64,000 nucleotides of DNA from assembly GCA_009773355.1 (NCBI GenBank), contig WRPG01000005.1, forward strand, positions 1 to 64,000. The letters run 5' to 3'. Positions 56,843-64,000 of the stretch are shown piece by piece (positions within the stretch are counted from its first letter, which is position 1; each line of letters starts with the position of its first letter). Below the pieces are notes generated by a model. The model ran no database searches. It was not told where the DNA came from and saw only the letters and a list, made by a program, of their open reading frames with translations. The DNA is from Limisphaerales bacterium (lineage in GTDB: Bacteria; Verrucomicrobiota; Verrucomicrobiia; Limisphaerales; SXTU01). The position numbers and the translations under genes are program-made.

Positions 56843-58285
56843 GTGGCCATGAAAACCGCGTTCCAGCCCATGCCCCTCAGCCGCCGCGCCGCGCTTCAGC
56901 GCTCGGCCGTCGGCTTCGGCTGGCTCGCCGCGTCGTCCCTCCTCGCGGAAACCATCGGCAATCGGCAATCGGCAATCGGCAATTCTTCAAATCCTTCCGC
57001 CGCCAAACCCCCGCTTTTCACGCCCCGCGCCAAGCGCGTCATCTTCCTCTTCATGAAGGGCGGTCCGTCGCACATGGACACCTTCGATCCCAAGCCGCTC
57101 CTCGACCGCGACGACGGCAAGCCCTTCCCCGGCGCGAAGCCCCGCGTGCAGTTCGCCGCCACCGGCGAACTGCTCAAGTCGCCGTGGAAGTTCCAGAACT
57201 ACGGCCAGTCCGGCCTGCCCGTCAGCGAGCTGTTCCCGCACGTCGCGCAGTGCATTGACGACCTCTGCATCCTCCGCTCCTGCCACGGCACGAACCCCGC
57301 CCACGGCGGCGCGCTCCTCAAGCTTCACACCGGCAGCGACAACTTCGTCCGCCCCAGCATGGGCGCGTGGGTCAACTACGGCCTCGGCTCGGAGAACCAA
57401 AACCTCCCCGGCTTCATCACCATCTGCCCCACGCTCGCGCACGGCGGCGTGAACAACTGGGGCGCGGCCTTCCTGCCCGCGTGGACGCAGGGCACGCCCA
57501 TCGGCAACGCCGCCGTCCCCTCCGACAAGGCGCTCGTCCGCTACATCACCCCGCGCCTCGCCGCCAGCGAGCAGCGGCAGCAGCTCGACCTGCTCGCCGC
57601 GATGAACCGCGACCACCTCGCGCAGACCGGCCCGAACCAGGCGTTGGAAGGCCGCCTCAACTCCTTCGAGCTGGCGTTCCGCATGCAGATGGCGATGCCC
57701 GAGGCACAGGAAATTTCCCGCGAATCCGAAGCCACGAAGAAACTCTACGGCCTCGACGACAAGGTCACGGAGAACTTCGGTCGCCAATGCCTCATGGCCC
57801 GGCGCTTCGCCGAACGCGGCGTGCGCTTCATCCAGGTCACGCACAGCGACGGCGACGTGCAATGGGACCAGCACGGCAACCTCCGCAAAGGCCACACGAA
57901 GAACGCCGCCGAGGTGGACCGCCCCATCGCCGGCCTGTTGAAGGACTTGAAAGCCCGCGGCCTGCTGCAGGACACGCTCGTCCTCTGGGGCGGCGAGTTT
58001 GGCCGCACCCCCGCCGCGCAGGGCGGCCGCGACGGTCGCGACCACAACCCCGAGGGCTTCACCATGTGGATGGCCGGCGGCGGCGTGAAACCCGGCCTCG
58101 CCTACGGCGCGACCGACGACTACGGCTGGTTCGCCGCCGAGAACAAGATTCACATCCACGACCTGCACGCCACGCTCCTCGCGCTGCTGGGCATGGACCA
58201 CGAGCACCTCACCTACCGCCACGCCGGCCGCGACTTCCGCCTGACGGACGTGCAGGGGCATGTGGTGAAGGATATCTTCGGCTGA
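56843..58285 (+). CDS. DUF1501 domain-containing protein
   Basis: Tat-like N-terminus MPLSRRAALQRSAVGFGWLA; KRVIFLFMKGGPSHMDTFDPKPLL; LWGGEFGRTPAAQGGRDGRDHNPEGF. Confidence 0.93.
   Translation: MAMKTAFQPMPLSRRAALQRSAVGFGWLAASSLLAETIGNRQSAIGNSSNPSAAKPPLFTPRAKRVIFLFMKGGPSHMDTFDPKPLLDRDDGKPFPGAKPRVQFAATGELLKSPWKFQNYGQSGLPVSELFPHVAQCIDDLCILRSCHGTNPAHGGALLKLHTGSDNFVRPSMGAWVNYGLGSENQNLPGFITICPTLAHGGVNNWGAAFLPAWTQGTPIGNAAVPSDKALVRYITPRLAASEQRQQLDLLAAMNRDHLAQTGPNQALEGRLNSFELAFRMQMAMPEAQEISRESEATKKLYGLDDKVTENFGRQCLMARRFAERGVRFIQVTHSDGDVQWDQHGNLRKGHTKNAAEVDRPIAGLLKDLKARGLLQDTLVLWGGEFGRTPAAQGGRDGRDHNPEGFTMWMAGGGVKPGLAYGATDDYGWFAAENKIHIHDLHATLLALLGMDHEHLTYRHAGRDFRLTDVQGHVVKDIFG
56955..56982. repeat. Heptamer array (TCGGCAA)4 in the DUF1501 CDS
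   Basis: Four exact 7-mers, same unit as 50863-50897; translates TIGNRQSAIGN. Confidence 0.95.
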
Positions 58286-58473
58286 ACGCGCGGTGCGCTT
58301 CTCGTCTCGCCAACCAATATGTCAATGAGAATTTGGTCAGTCGGTTTTGGCGTGGCGAAGTAAACGTGGGGTGGGGGGTGTCCTTGCGCAAGGATCACAA
58401 ATGCCGGAGCGCAGATTCTCCTGAGCGAGCTTGCCTTCCCTAAATCGGAGCGCAGCATCTTAGCCAACTTCAT

Positions 58474-59277
58474 ATGCACACCAACCAACAGCCACCGGAC
58501 TACGCTCGCTACCTCGGCATTGATTACTCGGGGGCAAGAACTCCAATCAGCAGCCTGCGCGGCTTGCGAATGTATTTGGCTCTCGGCAGTGATGAGCCGT
58601 GCGAGGTAAAGCCGCCGCCTGGACTCAAGCGATACTGGACTCGTCGTGGGGTAGCGGAATACCTGATCACGGTGCTGCGAGAGTCCCCGCGAACGATCGT
58701 GGGAATTGATCACGGCTTCTCATTTCCGCTGGCCTATTTCAACGAACATAAGATCAGAGGCGGTTGGGACGCGTTGCTTGGCTATTTTCTGGCGCACTGG
58801 CCGACGCATGAGGATTCGGTTTGGGTAGATCACGTTCGTTACGGGCTTGGTGGCCAGATGAGGCAGCGGACTGGAGATTCCAAGTGGCGCAGGCTTTGCG
58901 AACTCCGCGTCAAGGGTGCCAAATCGGTGTTTCATTTCGACTGTCAGGGCTCAGTGGCGAAGTCAACCCATGCAGGCCTGCCTTGGCTGAGGCGATTGCG
59001 TTCCAGCAAGGGAGTGAACTCGCACTTCTGGCCGCTTGATGGCTGGGAACCGCCGCCCGGCGGACATACGGTGGCTGAGGTTTATCCCTCCTTGTGGCGC
59101 GGGCGATACCCCGTGCAAGACAGCAGGACGGCAGACCAACAAGACGCCTACACCGTTGCCAAGTGGCTACAGGAGGCGGACCTCTCCGGGAAACTACAAA
59201 AGGCGTTCGCTCCTAACGTATCCATGAAGGAGAGAGTGCTGGGGCGGGTCGAGGGATGGATTTTAGGCGTCGGTTGA
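58474..59277 (+). CDS. DUF429-like predicted nuclease (hypothetical)
   Basis: YARYLGIDYSGART; TIVGIDHGFSFP; HTVAEVYPSLWR; DQQDAYTVAKWL. Confidence 0.6.
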   Translation: MHTNQQPPDYARYLGIDYSGARTPISSLRGLRMYLALGSDEPCEVKPPPGLKRYWTRRGVAEYLITVLRESPRTIVGIDHGFSFPLAYFNEHKIRGGWDALLGYFLAHWPTHEDSVWVDHVRYGLGGQMRQRTGDSKWRRLCELRVKGAKSVFHFDCQGSVAKSTHAGLPWLRRLRSSKGVNSHFWPLDGWEPPPGGHTVAEVYPSLWRGRYPVQDSRTADQQDAYTVAKWLQEADLSGKLQKAFAPNVSMKERVLGRVEGWILGVG

Positions 59278-59291
59278 AACGTCAACGCCCG

Positions 59292-59370
59292 CTACCAGTG
59301 CATCACAAACCCGCCGTCCACATCGAGGGTCTGGCCGGTGACTTGGGCGGCGCAATCGGAGGAGCGGGCG
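59292..59370 (-). pseudogene. 3'-terminal fragment of an SDR gene (paralogue of 60168-60977)
   Basis: Encodes SSDCAAQVTGQTLDVDGGFVMHW*, versus SSDRTAQVTGQTLNVDGGFVMHW* of the intact gene. Confidence 0.85.
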
Positions 59371-59428
59371 ACTAGGCTTTCTGGAATTCTGGCTAGACAG
59401 GCCAGAATTGATGGGCAAACGTCCCGGC

Positions 59429-59680
59429 ATGAAAAACACTTGGCAATTGCAGGAGGCCAAGAACCAGTTGAGCCTCGTGGTCGAGGACGCGCTGACCAAA
59501 GGCCCGCAGACCATCACGCGCCACGGCGAGCCGGTGGTGGTCGTGATGGCGGTGAAGGATTTCAAACAAGCCAGCAAGCCACGAAGGAAGCTGTCCGAGT
59601 TCCTTGCCAACTCGCCGTTGAAAGGCTCGGGCATCAATCTCGAACGCGTCCGTGATTTTCCCCGCGAGGTGAAGCTGTGA
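59429..59680 (+). CDS. Type II toxin-antitoxin antitoxin, Phd/YefM family
   Basis: WQLQEAKNQLSLVVEDALTKGPQTITRHGEPVVVVMAVKDF. Confidence 0.9.
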   Translation: MKNTWQLQEAKNQLSLVVEDALTKGPQTITRHGEPVVVVMAVKDFKQASKPRRKLSEFLANSPLKGSGINLERVRDFPREVKL

Positions 59681-60093
59681 GCTGGTTGTTGGACACGAAC
59701 GTCCTTTCCGAACCCCACCAGCGGACGCCGAATCGCAAGGTGATGGACTGGCTCGACGCGCAGCCGGAGGCAGAGATGTTCGTGTGCGCCATCACGCTTG
59801 GCGAACTGCAAAGCGGAGCCGCACGGCTGCCGGAAGGCCCCAAGCGTCGCCGCCTGCTCAACTGGCTCAACAACGACCTGCGGCAGCGGTTCGCCGGGCG
59901 TATCCTGCCGGTGGACGAGCGCGTCAGCCTCGCGTGGGGCAACTTGCTGGCGGCCAACTGGCGGCAACCCTTGCCGACCGTTGACAGTCTGATTGCTGCA
60001 ACCGCATTAGCCCACGGCCTGACCCTCGCCACGCGCAACACACAGGACATGGCGCGAACGGGAGCGAGCTTGTTCAATCCGTGGGAGGAGTAG
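59677..60093 (+). CDS. PIN-domain (VapC-like) toxin
   Basis: SWLLDTNVLSEPH, AITLGELQSG, TVDSLIAATALAHGLTLATRNTQDMARTG; GTGA overlap with antitoxin. Confidence 0.93.
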   Translation: MSWLLDTNVLSEPHQRTPNRKVMDWLDAQPEAEMFVCAITLGELQSGAARLPEGPKRRRLLNWLNNDLRQRFAGRILPVDERVSLAWGNLLAANWRQPLPTVDSLIAATALAHGLTLATRNTQDMARTGASLFNPWEE

Positions 60094-60162
60094 CTCGACA
60101 TTCCAATGTCGAGCTGGTTGCGGTGCCGCGCGCAGCATTCTCGACATTGGAATGTCGAGCTA
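60091..60162. repeat. Class A element TAGCTCGACATTCCAATGTCGAGCT .. TCGACATTGGAATGTCGAGCTA
   Basis: Palindromic facing arms; first three nt are the VapC TAG stop. Confidence 0.92.
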
Positions 60163-60167
60163 CGCGA

Positions 60168-60977
60168 CTACCAGTGCATCACAAACCCGCCGTCCACGTT
60201 GAGGGTCTGACCGGTGACTTGGGCGGTGCGGTCGGAGGAGAGGAAGATGACCATGTTCGCGATGTCCTCGGGCGTCTGCCAGCGGCCCAGCGGGAGCAGC
60301 GCGCAGATTTTGTCGCCGGCCCATTCTTCGTAGGTGCGGCGTTTGTCGGGCGGCTGCTGGTCGTGCCATGCGCGCCAGACGGATTCATTGAGCGGCGTTT
60401 TCACCATGCCGGGGCAGACGGTGTTCACGCGGATGCCGTGCGGCGCGAGGTCCTTGGCGAGGCACTGCGCGAAGTTGATGTTCGCCGCCTTGGACGCGCT
60501 GTAGGGCGGATCGGTCTGCGAGCCGATCTGCCCGGCGACGGACGCGAGGAAGACCAGCGTGCCGCGCTTCCGCTCGACGAGGCGCGGCGCGACGACGTGC
60601 GCGAGGTTCACCATGCCCATCACGTTCACCTCGAAGACGCGCGGCCAGTCGGCGGGCGTGAGGTTCGTGAAGGGGAAGCCGAACTTGCCGGAGCCGATGG
60701 CGGCGGCGTGGGCGAGGTGCTCGATGGGGCCAAGCTGCGCTTCCGTCGTGGCGAGCGCGGCCTCGATGGTCTCACGCCGCGTCACGTCCACGACGCAGCC
60801 GAGGGCGGGGACTTGATGTGCGTCGGAGAGTTCGCGGGCAACGTCAATGACCTTGGGCGACACATCCCACAGCGCGACCTTGCAGCCTTCGCTGGCGAAG
60901 AGTTCCGCAATGGCGCGACCAATGCCGCTGGCTCCGCCAGTGACGACGGCGACGTGGTCCGTGAGGTTGAGTTGCAT
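60168..60977 (-). CDS. SDR family oxidoreductase
   Basis: VAVVTGGASGIGRAIAELFASEG; YSASKAANINFAQCLAKDLAPHGIRVNTVCPG; QTLNVDGGFVMHW. Confidence 0.94.
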   Translation of the reverse strand: MQLNLTDHVAVVTGGASGIGRAIAELFASEGCKVALWDVSPKVIDVARELSDAHQVPALGCVVDVTRRETIEAALATTEAQLGPIEHLAHAAAIGSGKFGFPFTNLTPADWPRVFEVNVMGMVNLAHVVAPRLVERKRGTLVFLASVAGQIGSQTDPPYSASKAANINFAQCLAKDLAPHGIRVNTVCPGMVKTPLNESVWRAWHDQQPPDKRRTYEEWAGDKICALLPLGRWQTPEDIANMVIFLSSDRTAQVTGQTLNVDGGFVMHW

Positions 60978-61058
60978 TGCCGCGAGTGTGAGCAAGGCGG
61001 GGAAAATGGCAAACGAATGGGGACAAACGAATGACTGTATCCGAGGCGGCGTTTGGAC

Positions 61059-61160
61059 GTGCCGGCGGTTTGCAACCGCCGTGTTGCGGGTGGATGGCTC
61101 GGATGCCTCTGCCTCCTGTTCTACTGTGGGCCACAGACGGCGGTTGCATACCGCCGGCAC
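61059..61160. repeat. Class A element GTGCCGGCGGTTTGCAACCGCCGTG .. ACGGCGGTTGCATACCGCCGGCAC
   Basis: Facing palindromic arms; ends 4 nt from the DUF1501 stop. Confidence 0.9.
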
Positions 61161-61164
61161 GGCT

Positions 61165-62589
61165 TCAACCAAACAGCGGTGCGAGCGGGCGGCCTTCTTC
61201 GAGAAGGTTGTAAGGGCGACCTTGGAGGTCGGTGGCTTCGAGGTTCTCGATGCCCATCGCGTGATAGACGGTCTTGGCGATGTCCTCGGGGCCGACAGGG
61301 TTGTCAGCCGGATACTCGCCGCGCGGGTCGGTCTGGCCATAGACTTGGCCGCCGCGGATGCCGCCGCCGGCCATCACCACGCTCATGCAGGCGGTCCAGT
61401 GGTCGCGTCCGGCGGCAACTTTTCCGCGCGTGCGCGGGTCGCCGACCTTGGGCTTGCGGCCCATCTCGCTGGTCACGAGCACGAGCGTTGAGTCGAGCAG
61501 GCCGCGCTGGCTCAGGTCTTCGAGCAACGCGGAGTAACCCCGGTCGAACTCGGGCAGCAAATCTTCCTTCAGGCAGGCGAAGTTGTTCCCGTGTGTGTCC
61601 CAGCCGCCGCCGCTCAGGCATTTCTTGGCGATGTTCTCGTCGCTCTCCGCCCAGAAGACGGTGATGAACGGCACGCCCGCCTCGACAAGCCGTCGCGCCA
61701 TGAGCAGGCCCATGCCGTTGATGGTCCGGCCGTAGCGGTCGAGTGTCGCGGGCTTTTCCGTCGCGATGTCGAACGCGCCCGCCGTCGCGCTGGAGGCGAG
61801 GAGGGAGAAGGCCTTCTCCTGCTGGCGGACGTAATTGTTGACGATGGCCTCGTGGTCCAGCTCGCGGCGCGCGGAGTTGACCGCGTCAAGCAACGCGCGG
61901 CGGTCGCCCATGCGCGCGTGGGTCATGCCCGCGTCGAGCGTGAGCGTGGGCGCGGTGAAGCGCAGCGGCTCGTCGCGGTTGCCGGCGACGAAGAAGGGGT
62001 CGAACTCCATGCCGAGCCGGCCCGCGAACTGCCCCGGCCGCGTGTAGGGCGCGCGGCTGGGCTTGAAGGGCAGCGTGACGACCTGCGGCATCTTCGGGTG
62101 CGGCGGACGCTTCGCGCCAATCACGCAGCCTATGGAAGGCCAGTCGGTCGCGTAAGGCCGGCGGTCGTTGCCCTCGCGCTTGAAGGTCGCGTCGGGTGCG
62201 TGGCCGGTGAGGTTGTAGTAGTAGCCCGCGTGGTGGTCGCCGGTGGCACGCCCGTAGTCCGTCAGGCCGTTGACGATGGCGAGGTGATGTCCCTGCTTCG
62301 CAGTCAGCGGCAGGTGCTCGCAGATGTTCACGCCCGGCGCGGAAGTGCGGATGGGCTTGAACTCGCCGCGATACTCGACCGGCGCGTCCGGCTTCATGTC
62401 CCACATGTCAATGTGCGAGGAGCCGCCGCAGAGGAAGAAGAGGATGGTGGACTTCGCCGGCTGCTTGCGCGGCGCGAGTTGCGCGGTGCCGAGGGTGGAA
62501 CTCCCGAAGCTCAACCCCGCCAGTCCCGTGGTGGACGCCGCGATGAACGCGCGTCGGCTCATGGCCGGGGAGAACAGCGGGGCTTGCAT
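61165..62589 (-). CDS. DUF1501 domain-containing protein
   Basis: STILFFLCGGSSHIDMWDMKPDAP; TKQGHH-type region TAKQGHHLAIVNGLTDYG; LVTSEMGRKPKVG..GRDHWTACM. Confidence 0.92.
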   Translation of the reverse strand: MQAPLFSPAMSRRAFIAASTTGLAGLSFGSSTLGTAQLAPRKQPAKSTILFFLCGGSSHIDMWDMKPDAPVEYRGEFKPIRTSAPGVNICEHLPLTAKQGHHLAIVNGLTDYGRATGDHHAGYYYNLTGHAPDATFKREGNDRRPYATDWPSIGCVIGAKRPPHPKMPQVVTLPFKPSRAPYTRPGQFAGRLGMEFDPFFVAGNRDEPLRFTAPTLTLDAGMTHARMGDRRALLDAVNSARRELDHEAIVNNYVRQQEKAFSLLASSATAGAFDIATEKPATLDRYGRTINGMGLLMARRLVEAGVPFITVFWAESDENIAKKCLSGGGWDTHGNNFACLKEDLLPEFDRGYSALLEDLSQRGLLDSTLVLVTSEMGRKPKVGDPRTRGKVAAGRDHWTACMSVVMAGGGIRGGQVYGQTDPRGEYPADNPVGPEDIAKTVYHAMGIENLEATDLQGRPYNLLEEGRPLAPLFG

Positions 62590-62690
62590 GGTCGGGGAAT
62601 CTGACGCGGGCGGGCGGGAAGTCAATCAAGCGGAGTCGGTGCGTGCCGGCGGAGCGCATCTCACGTTCTTCCATTCAGACACTTTCTCTC

Positions 62691-62835
62691 ATTAGCACCC
62701 GGCTGAAGCCGGGTGTCAGGAGCGGAAATTTCAGGAAACGGTTTCAACCGTTTCCCGGAGCCCTTCGGGGCAAAGCCGTTGAAACGGCTTTGCCCGGCCG
62801 CGCCCGCCTTCACCCGGCTGAAGCCGGGTGCTAAT
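62691..62835. repeat. Composite nested class A element ATTAGCACCCGGCTGAAGCCGGGTG .. (inner AAACGGTTTCAACCGTTT .. AAAGCCGTTGAAACGGCTTT) .. CACCCGGCTGAAGCCGGGTGCTAAT
   Basis: Perfect outer 25-nt inverted repeat with an inner pair of palindromes. Confidence 0.93.
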
Positions 62836-62867
62836 GAAAAGGTGCAAATAAGTGACATGCCCCACGG

Positions 62868-62891
62868 ACGGCGGTTGCAAACCGCCGGCAC
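62868..62891. repeat. Solo class A arm ACGGCGGTTGCAAACCGCCGGCAC
   Basis: Nearly identical to the right arm of 61059-61160. Confidence 0.8.
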
Positions 62892-62894
62892 GGG

Positions 62895-64000
62895 TCACTT
62901 CGCTTCGATGACCAGCTCACGCACGTTCCCGCCGACGATTTCGTTCTCCGCGACTTGGGGTGGGGCGGCTGGCTTCTTCACGCGGAAGGCGACACTGGCA
63001 GCGTCCTTCACGACATTCTTCCGCGCCACGACCGTCGCACTCTCGGCCACCAAGGCACTGCGCCAGCCCTCGAAGCGGTTGTCAACCAACTCAACTCTCG
63101 CCCCAGCCAGCGCCCAGACCGCCTGTCCCGGCGGCCCGCCCTTGCGCGGCAGCGCGATGAACTGGTTGCCCGCCGCCCGCACGTCGCCCGCCAGGCGCAG
63201 GCTCGCGACGCCTCCGCCGCGCAGCACGTTGTTCGTGAAGGCCGCCGTCGCGCCCGCCGCGACCATCACGAGCGGCGGCAAGCCCTCGGTGCGGGTGAGT
63301 TCGTTGCCGGTCGCGGCGATGTTCCAGCCCGCGTTCACGCCAAGCGCGACGGCGGCGTTTTCGAGCAGGCGGTTGCCGGTGAGCGTCGCGGTGTTGGTTT
63401 TGCCGCCCGCGAGGCCGATGCCGGCGGACTTGTTCAACCGGCACAGGTTGCTGATGACCTGCGTGCCGTGCCCGGTCATCAGGCCGATGCCCGCATCGCC
63501 GTTCTCGAAGCACTCGTTGCCGAGGATGAGCGGCCGCGCGTGGTCGCGCGCGCCGATGCCCGCGAGCAGGTTGCGATGGCAGCGGTTGAAGCGCAGCACC
63601 GGTTCGGCCTCCTCCTCGACGCCGATGCCCGCCATGCCGTTGGCGAAACAGTCGTTGCGCTCGACGATGGGCCGCGTGGTCGCCCCCGTGCGGATGCCGA
63701 TGCCGGCGCGGCGGTTGTCATTGCAGACATTGAACCGCACGGTTGGAGACGCGCCCTCGCTGATGCCGATGCCCGCGCGGATGTTGCCGAAGCAGCGGTT
63801 CGACTCGACCAGCGGGCTGGCGTTCTCGTGGCCGATGCCGGCGAAGAAGTTCTCGAAGCAGGTGTTGCCCCGGATGACCGCCGTCGAGCCGTTCATCGAG
63901 CCGATGCCGCCGCCCATGTTGCGAAGGCAGACGTTGCTCACGACAAGCGGCGAACACTCCGCGCCCGGCGCGCCCGTGATGGCGATGCCCGTGTAGCCCG
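62895..64000 (-). CDS. Right-handed parallel beta-helix repeat protein, truncated by window edge
   Basis: Frame stays open to 64000; repeating coil N.CF.N..AGIG (about 24 aa). Confidence 0.85.
   Translation of the reverse strand, partial: GYTGIAITGAPGAECSPLVVSNVCLRNMGGGIGSMNGSTAVIRGNTCFENFFAGIGHENASPLVESNRCFGNIRAGIGISEGASPTVRFNVCNDNRRAGIGIRTGATTRPIVERNDCFANGMAGIGVEEEAEPVLRFNRCHRNLLAGIGARDHARPLILGNECFENGDAGIGLMTGHGTQVISNLCRLNKSAGIGLAGGKTNTATLTGNRLLENAAVALGVNAGWNIAATGNELTRTEGLPPLVMVAAGATAAFTNNVLRGGGVASLRLAGDVRAAGNQFIALPRKGGPPGQAVWALAGARVELVDNRFEGWRSALVAESATVVARKNVVKDAASVAFRVKKPAAPPQVAENEIVGGNVRELVIEAK

Noticed and set aside
58391-58460. Repeated GGAGCGCAG(A/C)(A/T)TCT motif upstream of the DUF429-like gene
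   Set aside because: Two short partial matches without clear arms; insufficient to call an element or promoter.

Overview
The window is gene-dense, high-GC bacterial chromosome. Family content (PSCyt/PSD1-type DUF1549/DUF1553 protein, two DUF1501 proteins, sulfatase, DUF1559-like pseudopilins, ECF sigma-WD40 fusion) suggests a Verrucomicrobiota/PVC genome; this is inference, with no rRNA marker present. About 50 protein-coding genes are supported: glpD; a five-gene operon with overlapping genes (patatin, PaaK-like ligase, thiolase, FadJ-like, acyl-CoA dehydrogenase); rsmI; a VIT/vWA protein; a broken mlrC-like M81 peptidase; RraA; an ECF sigma-WD40 plus two pseudopilins; ABC-F; a SNF2 helicase; pyruvate kinase; LuxE-MFS-LuxC without luxAB; queD; sulfatase; glcF-like; hisC; a Phd/VapC toxin-antitoxin module; an SDR; and a parallel beta-helix protein truncated by the window edge. 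No tRNA, rRNA or CRISPR array was found. The most unusual signal is a dense population of short inverted-repeat elements in two classes. Class B consists of arrays of degenerate 7-mers with strict 7-nt phase, often as two facing arms (e.g. (GTTCNAN)4..(NTTGAAC)4, (CGTAANN)n..(NNTTACG)n, (NNNNCAG)n..(CTGNNNN)n). The 7-mer differs between loci but matches between the two arms of one locus. Class A consists of GC-rich elements whose two facing arms are each palindromic, with arm-specific compensatory changes. Both classes sit preferentially 0-15 nt after stop codons, and several lie in frame inside conserved genes (hisC, luxE-like, MFS, glcF-like, DUF1501, PSCyt). One coincides with the frameshift in the mlrC-like gene. 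A separate strictly 21-nt-phased degenerate array lies at about 51420-51608.
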